Below are positions 54,650 through 64,000 of a stretch of DNA of 64,000 nucleotides, piece after piece. This DNA is from Odiellus spinosus (lineage: Eukaryota; Arthropoda; Arachnida; Opiliones; Phalangiidae). The DNA lies in assembly GCA_963920705.1 (NCBI GenBank), contig OY987234.1, positions 2,604,001-2,668,000 of the forward strand, in the 5' to 3' direction. The notes under the pieces are model-generated. The model saw only the letters and a list, made by a program, of their open reading frames with translations, did no database searches and was not told the origin of the DNA. Both the position numbers and the translations under genes were made by a program. Position 1 is the first letter of the stretch. The number at the start of each line of letters is the position of its first letter.

Positions 54650-56263
54650 TTGTGGATCTACACTTGGGAAATTTGTGGATCTACACTTGGGAAATTTGTG
54701 GATCTACACTTGGGAAATTTGTGGATCTTCACTTGGGAAATTTGTGGATCTACATTTGGGAAATTTGTGGATCTACACTTGAGAAATTTGAGGATCTACA
54801 CTTGGGAAATTTGTGGATCTGCACTTGGGAAATTTTTGGATATGCACTTGGGAAATTTGTGGATCTGCACTTGGGAAATTTGTGGTTCTACACTTGGGAA
54901 ATTTGTGGATCTACATTTGGGAAATTTGTGGGTCTACACTTGGGAAATTTGTGGATCTACACTTGGGAAATTTGTGGATTTACACTTGGGAAATTTGTGG
55001 ATCTATACTTGGGAAATTTTTGGATCTACACTTGGGAAATTTTTTGATCTACACTTGGGAAATTTGTGGATCTACACTTGGGAAATTTGTGGGTCTACAC
55101 TAGGGAAATTTGTGGATCTACACTTGGGAAATTTGTGGATTTACACTTGGGAAATTTGTGGATCTACACTTGGGAAATTTTTGGATCTACACTTGGAAAA
55201 TTTGGTGATCTACACTTGGAAAATTTGTGGATCTACACTTGGGAAATTTGTGGATCTACACTTGGGAAATTTGTGGATCTACACTTGGAAAATTTGTGGA
55301 TCTATACTTCTGAAATTTGTGGATCTATACTTAGGAATTTTGTGGATCTACACTTGGGAAATAAGAGGATCTGCACTTGGGAAATTTGTGGATCTGCACT
55401 TGGGAAATTTGTGGATCTGAACTTGGGAAATTTGTGGATCTACACTTGGGAAATTTGTGGATCAAACTTGGGAAATTTGTGGATCTACACTTGGGAAATT
55501 TGTGGATCTACACTTGGGAAATTTGTGGATCTACACTTGGGAAATTTGTGGATCTTCACTTGGGAAATTTGTGGATCTACATTTGGGAAATTTGTGGATC
55601 TACACTTGAGAAATTTGAGGATCTACACTTGGGAAATTTGTGGATCTGCACTTGGGAAATTTTTGGATATGCACTTGGGAAATTTGTGGATCTGCACTTG
55701 GGAAATTTGTGGTTCTACACTTGGGAAATTTGTGGATCTACATTTGGGAAATTTGTGGGTCTACACTTGGGAAATTTGTGGATCTACACTTGGGAAATTT
55801 GTGGATTTACACTTGGGAAATTTGTGGATCTATACTTGGGAAATTTTTGGATCTACACTTGGGAAATTTTTTGATCTACACTTGGGAAATTTGTGGATCT
55901 ACACTTGGGAAATTTGTGGGTCTACACTAGGAAAATTTGTGGATCTACACTTGGGAAATTTGTGGATTTACACTTGGGAAATTTGTGGATCTACACTTGG
56001 GAAATTTTTGGATCTACACTTGGGAAATTTGGTGATCTACACTTGGGAAATTTGTGGATCTACACTTGGGAAATTTGTGGATCTACACTTGGGAAATTTG
56101 TGGATCTACACTTGGAAAATTTGTGGATCTATACTTCTGAAATTTGTGGATCTATACTTAGGAATTTTGTGGATCTACACTTGGGAAATAAGAGGATCTG
56201 CACTTGGGAAATTTGTGGATCTGCACTTGGGAAATTTGTGGATCTGAACTTGGGAAATTTGTG
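54650..56263 (+). repeat. 827-bp tandem duplication around a private 22-bp monomer
   Basis: About 54,650-55,436 recurs at 55,477-56,263 at an offset of 36 monomers minus one base. The missing base is in the monomer GATCAAACTTGGG at 55,460-55,473, which lies exactly between the two copies and was seen nowhere else. It derives from the GATCAGCACTTGGG type and marks the exchange point. Confidence 0.75.
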
Positions 56264-59200
56264 GATCAGCACTTGGGAAATTTGTGGATCTGCACTTGGG
56301 AAATTTGTGGATCTACACTTGGGAAATTTGTGGATCTACACTTGGGAAATTTGTGGATCTACACTTGGGAAATTTCTGGATCTGCACTTGGGAAATTTGT
56401 GGATCTGCACTTGGGAAATTTGTGGGTCTACACTTGGGAAATTTGTGGATCTACACTTGGGAAATTTGTGGATTTACACTCGGGAAATTTGTGGATCTAC
56501 ACTTGGGAAATTTTTAGATCTACACTTGGGAAATTTTTTGATCTACACTTGGGAAATTTGTGGATCTACACTTGGGAAATTTGTGGATCTACACTTGGGA
56601 AATTTGTGGATCTACACTTGGGAAATTTGTGGATCTACACTTGGGAAATTTGTGGATCTACACTTGGGAAATTTGTGGATCTACACTTGGGAAATTTCTG
56701 GATCTGCACTTGGGAAATTTGTGGATCTTCACTTGGGAAATTTGTGGATCTACATTTGGGAAATTTGTGGATCTACACTTGAGAAATTTGAGGATCTACA
56801 CTTGGGAAATTTGTGGATCTGCACTTGGGAAATTTTTGGATATGCACTTGGGAAATTTGTGGATCTGCACTTGGGAAATTTGTGGTTCTACACTTGGGAA
56901 ATTTGTGGATCTACACTTGGGAAATTTCTGGATCTGCACTTGGGAAATTTGTGGATCTACATTTGGGAAATTTGTGGATCTACACTTGGGAAATTTGTGG
57001 ATCTACACTTGGGAAATTTTTAGATCTACACTTGGGAAATTTTTTGATCTACACTTGGGAAATTTGTGGATCTACACTTGGGAAATTTGTGGATCTACAC
57101 TTGGGAAATTTGTGGATCTACACTTGGGAAATTTGTGGATCTACACTTGGGAAATTTGTGGATCTACACTTGGGAAATTTGTGGATCTACACTTGGGAAA
57201 TTTCTGGATCTGCACTTGGGAAATTTGTGGATCTTCACTTGGGAAATTTGTGGATCTACATTTGGGAAATTTGTGGATCTACACTTGAGAAATTTGAGGA
57301 TCTACACTTGGGAAATTTGTGGATCTGCACTTGGGAAATTTTTGGATATGCACTTGGGAAATTTGTGGATCTGCACTTGGGAAATTTGTGGTTCTACACT
57401 TGGGAAATTTGTGGATCTACACTTGGGAAATTTCTGGATCTGCGCTTGGGAAATTTGTGGATCTACATTTGGGAAATTTGTGGATCTACACTTGGGAAAT
57501 TTGAGGATCTACACTTGGGAAATTTGTGGATCTGCACTTGGGAAATTTTTGGATCTGCACTTGGGAAATTTGTGGATCTGCACTTGGGAAATTTGTGGTT
57601 CTACACTTGGGAAATTTGTGGATCTACATTTGGGAAATTTGTGGGTCTACACTTGGGAAATTTGTGGATCTACACTTGGGAAATTTGTGGATTTACACTT
57701 GGGAAATTTGTGGATCTACACTTGGGAAATTTGTGGATCTACACTTGGGAAATTTGTGGATCTATACTTCTGAAATTTGTGGATCTATACTTGGGAATTT
57801 TGTGGATCTACACTTGGGAAATAGGAGGATCTGCACTTTGGAAATTTGTGGATCTACACTTGGGAAATTTGTGGATCTACACTTGGGAAATTTGTGGATC
57901 TACACTTGGGAAGTTTGTGGATCTATACTTCTGAAATTTGTGGATCTACACTTAGGAAATTTGTGGATCTACACTTGGGAAATTTGTGGATCTACACTTG
58001 GGAAATTTGTGGATCTATACTTCTGAAATTTGTGGATCTACACTTAGGAAATTTGTGGATCTACACTTGGGAAATTTTAGGATCTGCACTTGGGAAATTT
58101 TTGGATCTGCACTTGGGAAATTTTTGGATCTACACTTGGGAAATTTGTGGATCTACACTTGGGAAATTTGTGGATCTACACTTGGGAAATTTGTGGATCT
58201 ACACATGGGAAATCTGTGGATCTACACTTGGGAAATTTGTGGATCTACACTTGGGAAATTTGTGGGTCTACACTTGGGAAATTTGTGGATCTACACTTGG
58301 GAAATTTGTGGATTTACACTCGGGAAATTTGTGGATCTACACTTGGGAAATTTTTAGATCTACACTTGGGAAATTTGGTGATCTACACTTGGGAAATTTG
58401 TGGATCTACACTTGGGAAATTTGTGGATCTACACTTGGGAAATTTGTGGATCTACACTTGGGAAATTTGTGGATCTACACTTGGGAAATTTGTGGATCTA
58501 CACTTGGGAAATTTCTGGATCTGCACTTGGGAAATTTGTGGATCTGCACTTGGGAAATTTGTGGGTCTACACTTGGGAAATTTGTGGATCTACACTTGGG
58601 AAATTTGTGGATTTACACTCGGGAAATTTGTGGATCTACACTTGGGAAATTTTTAGATCTACACTTGGGAAATTTTTTGATCTACACTTGGGAAATTTGT
58701 GGATCTAAACTTGGGAAATTTGTGGATCTACACTTGGGAAATTTGTGGATCTACACTTGGGAAATTTGTGGATCTACACTTGGGAAATTTGTGGATCTAC
58801 ACTTGGGAAATTTGTGGATCTACACTTGGGAAATTTCTGGATCTGCACTTGGGAAATTTGTGGATCTTCACTTGGGAAATTTGTGGATCTACATTTGGGA
58901 AATTTGTGGATCTACACTTGAGAAATTTGAGGATCTACAATTGGGAAATTTGTGGATCTGCACTTGGGAAATTTTTGGATATGCACTTGGGAAATTTGTG
59001 GATCTGCACTTGGGAAATTTGTGGTTCTACACTTGGGAAATTTGTGGATCTACACTTGGGAAATTTCTGGATCTGCACTTGGGAAATTTGTGGATCTACA
59101 TTTGGGAAATTTGTGGATCTACACTTGGGAAATTTGAGGATCTACACTTGGGAAATTTGTGGATCTGCACTTGGGAAATTTTTGGATCTATACTTCTGAA

Positions 59201-60045
59201 ATTTGTGGATCTATACTTAGGAATTTTGTGGATCTACACTTGGGAAATAAGAGGATCTGCACTTGGTAAATTTGTGGATCTGCACTTGGGAAATTTGTGG
59301 ATCTGCACTTGGGAAATTTGTGGATCTGAACTTGGGAAATTTGTGGATCAGCACTTGGGAAATTTGTGGATCTGCACTTGGGAAATTTGTGGATCTACAC
59401 TTGGGAAATTTGTGGATCTACACTTGGGAAATTTGTGGATCTACACTTGGGAAATTTCTGGATCTGCACTTGGGAAATTTGTGGATCTGCACTTGGGAAA
59501 TTTGTGGGTCTACACTTGGGAAATTTGTGGATCTACACTTGGGAAATTTGTGGATTTACACTCGGAAATTTGTGGATCTACACTTGGGAAATTTGTGGAT
59601 CTACACTTGGGAAATTTCTGGATCTGCACTTGGGAAATTTGTGGATCTGCACTTGGGAAATTTGTGGATCTACACTTGGGAAATTTGTGGATCTTCACTT
59701 GGGAAATTTGTGGATCTACATTTGGGAAATTTGTGGATCTACACTTGAGAAATTTGAGGATCTACACTTGGGAAATTTGTGGATCTGCACTTGGGAAATT
59801 TTTGGATATGCACTTGGGAAATTTGTGGATCTGCACTTGGGAAATTTGTGGTTCTACACTTGGGAAATTTGTGGATCTACACTTGGGAAATTTCTGGATC
59901 TGCACTTGGGAAATTTGAGGATCTACACTTGGGAAATTTGTGGATTTACACTTGGGAAATTTTTGGATCTATACTTGGGAAATTTTTGGATCTACACTTG
60001 GGAAATTTGGTGATCTACACTTGAAAAATTTGTGGATCTACACTT

Positions 60046-61282
60046 GGGAAATTTGTGGATCTACACTTGGGAAATTTGTGGATCTACACTTGGGAAATTT
60101 GTGGATCTACACTTGGGAAATTTGTGGATCTATACTTCTGAAATTTGTGGATCTATACTTGGGAATTTTGTGGATCTACACTTGGGAAATAGGAGGATCT
60201 GCACTTTGGAAATTTGTGGATCTACACTTGGGAAATTTGTGGATCTACACTTGGGAAATTTGTGGATCTACACTTGGGAAATTTGTGGATCTATACTTCT
60301 GAAATTTGTGGATCTACACTTAGGAAATTTGTGGATCTACACTTGGGAAATTTGTGGATCTACACTTGGGAAATTTGTGGATCTATACTTCTGAAATTTG
60401 TGGATCTACACTTAGGAAATTTGTGGATCTACACTTGGGAAATTTGAGGATCTGCACTTGGGAAATTTTTGGATCTGCACTTGGGAAATTTGTGGATCTG
60501 CACTTGGGAAATTTGTGGTTCTACACTTGGGAAATTTTTGGATCTACACTTGGGAAATTTGTGGATCTACACTTGGGAAATTTGTGGATCTACACTTGGG
60601 AAATTTGTGGATCTACACATGGGAAATCTGTGGATCTACACTTGGGAAATTTGTGGATCTACACTTGGGAAATTTGTGGGTCTACACTTGGGAAATTTGT
60701 GGATCTACACTTGGGAAATTTGTGGATTTACACTCGGGAAATTTGTGGATCTACACTTGGGAAATTTGTGGATCTACACTTGGGAAATTTGTGGATCTAC
60801 ACTTGGGAAATTTGTGGATCTATACTTCTGAAATTTGTGGATCTATACTTGGGAATTTTGTGGATCTACACTTGGGAAATAGGAGGATCTGCACTTTGGA
60901 AATTTGTGGATCTACACTTGGGAAATTTGTGGATCTACACTTGGGAAATTTGTGGATCTACACTTGGGAAATTTGTGGATCTATACTTCTGAAATTTGTG
61001 GATCTACACTTAGGAAATTTGTGGATCTACACTTGGGAAATTTGTGGATCTACACTTGGGAAATTTGTGGATCTATACTTCTGAAATTTGTGGTTCTACA
61101 CTTAGGAAATTTGTGGATCTACACTTGGGAAATTTGAGGATCTGCACTTGGGAAATTTTTGGATCTGCACTTGGGAAATTTGTGGATCTGCACTTGGGAA
61201 ATTTGTGGTTCTACACTTGGGAAATTTTTGGATCTACACTTGGGAAATTTGTGGATCTACACTTGGGAAATTTGTGGATCTA
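60046..61282 (+). repeat. 690-bp (30-monomer) tandem duplication
   Basis: Positions 60,046-60,592 match 60,736-61,282 at an offset of exactly 30 monomers, including AAATAGGAGG followed by TGCACTTTGG. The left edge is set by CACTTGGG (60,045) facing CACTCGGG (60,735). One substitution is visible (GTGGTTCTACACTTAGG near 61,093). Confidence 0.85.
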
Positions 61283-61489
61283 TACTTCTGAAATTTGTGG
61301 ATCTACACTTAGGAAATTTGTGGATCTACACTTGGGAAATTTGAGGATCTGCACTTGGGAAATTTTTGGATCTGCACTTGGGAAATTTGTGGATCTGCAC
61401 TTGGGAAATTTGTGGTTCTACACTTGGGAAATTTTTGGATCTACACTTGGGAAATTTGTGGATCTACACTTGGGAAATTTGTGGATCTA
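61022..61489 (+). repeat. 207-bp (9-monomer) tandem duplication
   Basis: A nine-monomer block from TACTTCTGAAATTTG through TTTGAGG, TTTTTGG and GTGGTTCTAC is present twice at an offset of 207 bp (for example CTGAAATTTG at 61,081 and 61,288). The only difference I saw is GTGGTTC against GTGGATC. It overlaps the end of the 690-bp duplication. Confidence 0.85.
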
Positions 61490-61613
61490 CACTTGGGAAA
61501 TTTGTGGATCTACACTTGGGAAATTTGTGGATCTACACTTGGGAAATTTGTGGATCTACACTTGGGAAATTTGTGGATCTACACTTGGGAAATTTGTGGA
61601 TCTACACTTGGGA

Positions 61614-62119
61614 AATTTGAGGATCTGCACTTGGGAAATTTTTGGATCTGCACTTGGGAAATTTGTGGATCTGCACTTGGGAAATTTTTGGTTCTACACT
61701 TGGGAAATTTGTGGATCTACACTTGGGAAATTTGTGGATCTACACTTGGGAAATTTAAGGATCTACACTTGGGAAATTTGTGGATCTGTTCTTGGGAAAT
61801 TTGTGGATCTACACTTGGGAAATTTGTGGATCTACATTTGGGAAATTTGTGGATCTACACTTGGGAAATTTGAGGATCTGCACTTGGGAAATTTTTGGAT
61901 CTGCACTTGGGAAATTTGTGGATCTGCACTTGGGAAATTTTTGGTTCTACACTTGGGAAATTTGTGGATCTACACTTGGGAAATTTGTGGATCTACACTT
62001 GGGAAATTTAAGGATCTACACTTGGGAAATTTGTGGATCTGTTCTTGGGAAATTTGTGGATCTACACTTGGGAAATTTGTGGATCTACATTTGGGAAATT
62101 TGTGGATCTACACTTGGGA
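61614..62119 (+). repeat. 253-bp (11-monomer) tandem duplication
   Basis: Positions 61,614-61,866 and 61,867-62,119 repeat the order TTTGAGG, TTTTTGGATCTGC, TTTTTGGTTCTAC, TTTAAGG, GATCTGTTCTTGGG and CTACATTTGGG. The offset is 11 monomers. Confidence 0.85.
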
Positions 62120-63255
62120 AATTTGTGGATCTACTCTTGGGAAATTTGTGGATCTGCACTTTAGAAATTTGTGGATCTACACTTGGGAAATTTGTGGATC
62201 TGCACTTATGAAATTTGTGGTTCTACACTTGGGTAATTTGTGGATCTACATTTGGGAAATTTGTGGATCTACACTTGGGAAATTTGTGGATCTACACTTG
62301 GGAAATTTGTGGGTCTACACTTGGGAAATTTGTGGATCTACACTTGGGAAATTTGTGGATTTACACTTGGGAAATTTGTGGATCTACACTTGAGAAATTT
62401 TTGGATCTACACTTGGGAAATTTGGTGATCTACACTTGGGAAATTTGTGGATCTACACTTGGGAAATTTGTGGATCTACACTTGGGAAATTTGTGGATCT
62501 ACACTTGGGAAATTTGTGGATCTACACTTGGAAAATTTGTGGATCTATACTTCTGAAATTTGTGGATCTCTACTTAGGAATTTTGTGGATCAACACTTGG
62601 GAAATAAGAGGATCTGCACTTGGGAAATTTGTGGATCTGCACTTATGAAATTTGTGGATCTGCACTTATGAAATTTGTGGATCTGCACTTGGGAAATTTG
62701 TGGATCTGCACTTGGGAAATTTGTGGATCTGCACTTGGAAAATTTGTGGATCTGAACTTGGGAAATTTGTGGATCAGCACTTGGGAAATTTGTGGATCTA
62801 CATTTGGGAAATTTGTGGATCTACACTTGGGAAATTTGTGGATCTACACTTGGGAAATTTGTGGATCTGCACTTGGGAAATTTGTGGATCTACACTTGGG
62901 AAATTTGTGGATATACATTTGGGAAATTTGTGGATCTACACTTGGGAAATTTGAGGATCTACACTTGGGAAATTTGTGGATCTGCACTTGGGAAATTTTT
63001 GGATCTGCACTTGGGAAATTTGTGGATCTGCACTTGGGAAATTTGTGGTTCTACACTTGGGAAATTTGTGGATCTACATTTGGGAAATTTGTGGGTCTAC
63101 ACTTGGGAAATTTATGGATCTACACTTGGGAAATTTGTGGATTTAAACTTGGGAAATTTGTGGATCTATACTTGGGAAATTTTTGGATCTACACTTGGGA
63201 AATTTGGTGATCTACACTTGGGAAATTTGTGGATCTACACTTGGGAAATTTGTGG
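62015..63255 (+). repeat. Right copy of the 18,925-bp-displaced duplication
   Basis: Partner of 43,090-44,330. Private changes include CTTGAGAAATTTTTGG near 62,390, GATCAACACTTGGG near 62,589, TTTATGG near 63,112 and TTTAAACTTGGG near 63,142. It shows that domain IV material was moved or retained about 19 kb away. Confidence 0.8.
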
Positions 63256-64000
63256 ATCTACACGTGGGAAATTTGTGGATCTACACTTGGGAAATTTGTG
63301 GATCTACACTTGGGAAATTTGTGGATCTATACTTCTGAAATTTGTGGATCTATACTTAGGAATTTTGTGGATCTACACTCGGGAAATAGGAGGATCTGCA
63401 CTTGGGAAATTTGTGGATCTGCACTTATGAAATTTGTGGATCTGCACTTGGGAAATTTGTGGATCTGCACTTGGGAAATTTGTGGATCTGCACTTGGGAA
63501 ATTTGTGGATCTGAACTTGGGAAAGTTGTGGATCAGCACTTGGGAAATTTGTGGATCTGCACTTGGGAAATTTGTGGATCTACACTTGGGAAATTTGTGG
63601 ATCTATACTTCTGAAATTTGTGGATCTATACTTAGGAATTTTGTGGATCTACACTTGGGAAATAAGAGGATCTGCACTTGGGAAATTTGTGGATCTGCAC
63701 TTGGGAAATTTGTGGATCTGAACTTGGGAAATTTGTGGATCAGCACTTGGGAAATTTGTGGATCTGCACTTGGGAAATTTGTGGATCTACACTTGGGAAA
63801 TTTGTGGATCTACACTTGGGAAATTTGTGGATCTACACTTGGGAAATTTGTGGATCTTCACTTGGGAAATTTGTGGATCTACATTTGGGAAATTTGTGGA
63901 TCTACACTTGAGAAATTTGAGGATCTACACTTGGGAAATTTGTGGATCTGCACTTGGGAAATTTTTGGATATGCACTTGGGAAATTTGTGGATCTGCACT

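Larger units (their letters stand above)
44331..57760 (+). repeat. HOR domain V (1.84-kb HOR)
   Basis: The domain has the AAATAAGAGG signature followed by several GATCTGC monomers, GATCTGAACTTGGG and GATCAGCACTTGGG. Then comes a long run of plain ATCTAC monomers, then AAATCTGTGG, GTGGGTCTAC, TTACACTCGGG, TTTTTAGATCTAC, AAATTTTTTGATC, TTTCTGG, GATCTTCACTT, TTGAGAAATTTGAGG and TTTTTGGATATGC. This order is seen from about 45.7 kb and again from 47.5, 49.4 and 54.0 kb. Shorter rearranged versions fill 51-53.5 kb and 55-57.7 kb. No gene is supported, although the longest open frames of the window fall here. Confidence 0.8.
4794..63669 (+). repeat. AAATAAGAGG / AAATAGGAGG signature monomers (about 50 copies)
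   Basis: In this monomer TTTGTGG is replaced by TAAGAGG or TAGGAGG. It is nearly always the last of a three-monomer signature: ACTTCTGAAATTTG, then ATACTTAGGAATTTTG (or TTGGGAATTTTG), then AAATARGAGG. The AAG form occurs near 4,794, 6,011, 19,944, 21,346, 21,876, 23,324, 25,908, 29,233, 33,097, 37,284, 39,217, 42,437, 43,677, 45,101, 45,859, 47,126, 47,699, 48,989, 50,874, 53,542, 54,117, 55,361, 56,188, 59,246, 62,604 and 63,660. The AGG form occurs near 5,461, 8,689, 9,989, 11,415, 12,725, 13,599, 14,449, 16,633, 18,955, 20,198, 22,680, 25,165, 25,255, 28,292, 32,156, 34,777, 35,971, 39,952, 41,147, 44,484, 45,309, 57,821, 60,186, 60,876 and 63,386. It marks each HOR period from domain II onward and puts in-frame stops into the otherwise open repeat. 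Positions are read by eye and good to a few bases. Confidence 0.85.
1..64000 (+). repeat. 23-bp satellite array filling the whole window
   Basis: The sequence is a head-to-tail array of a 23-bp unit, core ACTTGGGAAATTTGTGG plus linker ATCTAC or ATCTGC, always in this orientation. The first core starts at 6 and the last at 63,975, giving about 2,782 units between them. The commonest changes are A/G in the linker, TTGGG to TTCTG, TTAGG, TTATG or TTTGG, and TTTGTGG to TTTTTGG, TTTGAGG or TTTCTGG. Per consensus unit there are 6 G, 3 C, 6 A and 8 T, and no CpG. I found no interruption by other sequence and no gap. Such an array is typical of eukaryotic heterochromatin (centromeric, pericentromeric or subtelomeric); which of these cannot be told here. 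No taxon is assigned because I do not recognise the monomer. Confidence 0.98.
57760..64000 (+). repeat. HOR domain VI (mosaic of III, IV and V types)
   Basis: From 57.8 to 61.6 kb the order is that of 28.2-29.2 kb: TTGGGAATTTTG, AAATAGGAGG, then CACATGGGAAATCTG. It carries a private TGCACTTTGGAAATTTG after three of the signatures. From about 61.6 to 63.2 kb it is domain IV type. From 63.3 kb to the end it is the GATCAGCACTT / GATCTTCACTT type of domain V. A private 22-bp monomer (CTCGGAAATTTG, 59,561) lies in it. No gene is seen. Confidence 0.8.

Noticed and set aside
52973-55420. 815-codon forward open frame, the longest in the window, and others of 600-700 codons
   Set aside because: They are the 23-bp repeat read through: overlapping frames give the same peptide cycle, starts come from TTTTTGGATCTG-type or TATGAAA variants, and ends fall at common variant monomers. 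No codon bias, conserved domain, splice structure or promoter is visible.
1-64000. CRISPR array (short direct repeats of 23 bp)
   Set aside because: Repeats abut with no unique spacers, there are thousands of them, and no cas gene or leader is present.
1-64000. Tandem-repeat protein gene (TALE-like, leucine-rich or similar)
   Set aside because: Monomer length is not a multiple of three, so repeats do not keep a frame per unit, and stops recur at HOR signatures. Variation patterns are on the DNA, not codon, scale.
1-64000. CENP-B box
   Set aside because: The box needs two CpG dinucleotides in a fixed context. The consensus has no CpG, and the rare CG variants do not form it.
1-64000. Telomeric repeat or subtelomeric junction
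   Set aside because: No TTAGGG-like, TTAGG-like or TTTAGGG-like tandem run. TTAGG occurs only as a single variant inside monomers (ACTTAGGAAATTTG).
1-64000. Embedded transposable elements, tRNA, rRNA or unique genes
   Set aside because: No stretch departs from the 23-bp register, as the phase count from 6 to 63,975 shows, so there is no room for inserted sequence other than whole monomers.

Overview
The whole 64 kb window is one uninterrupted tandem-repeat (satellite) array. I see no unique-sequence island, gene, RNA gene, transposon, CRISPR array, promoter or sequence gap in it. The repeat is a 23-bp monomer: a 17-bp core ACTTGGGAAATTTGTGG followed by a 6-bp linker ATCTAC or ATCTGC. About 2,782 head-to-tail copies lie in one orientation. 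This is satellite DNA of a eukaryotic genome, probably heterochromatin. I do not recognise the monomer and cannot name the host. The consensus is AT-rich (9 or 10 G+C per 23 bp), has no CpG, and is G-rich on the + strand.

Monomers differ mostly by single-base substitutions, and the variants recur in fixed order, forming higher-order repeats (HORs). Six domains can be told apart. Domain I (1-7,044) has GGATCC-bearing monomers, a GGACCTACATTTT monomer and a 22-bp monomer. Domain II (7,045-22,632) has the three-monomer AAATAGGAGG signature every 0.85-2.3 kb plus relics of domain I up to about 17.3 kb. Domain III (22,633-34,512) has GATCTTCACTT and TTTAGATCT monomers and includes an apparently perfect 3,864-bp tandem duplication. 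Domain IV (34,513 to about 44,330) has GATCTGTTCTTGGG, CTTGGGTAATTTG and GATCTCTACTTAGG monomers. Domain V (about 44,331-57,760) is built on a 1.84-1.86 kb HOR. Domain VI (about 57,760-64,000) replays pieces of III, IV and V.

Large duplications are multiples of 23 bp (or a multiple minus the few 1-bp deletions they contain). This is what unequal crossing-over in register would leave. Phase bookkeeping from the first core (position 6) to the last (63,975) closes with 17 one-base deletions, which match 17 identifiable 22-bp monomers from only four apparent lineages.

The + strand consensus has no stop codon in any frame, so long open frames (up to 815 codons) cover the window. They are a by-product of the repeat and I do not call them genes.
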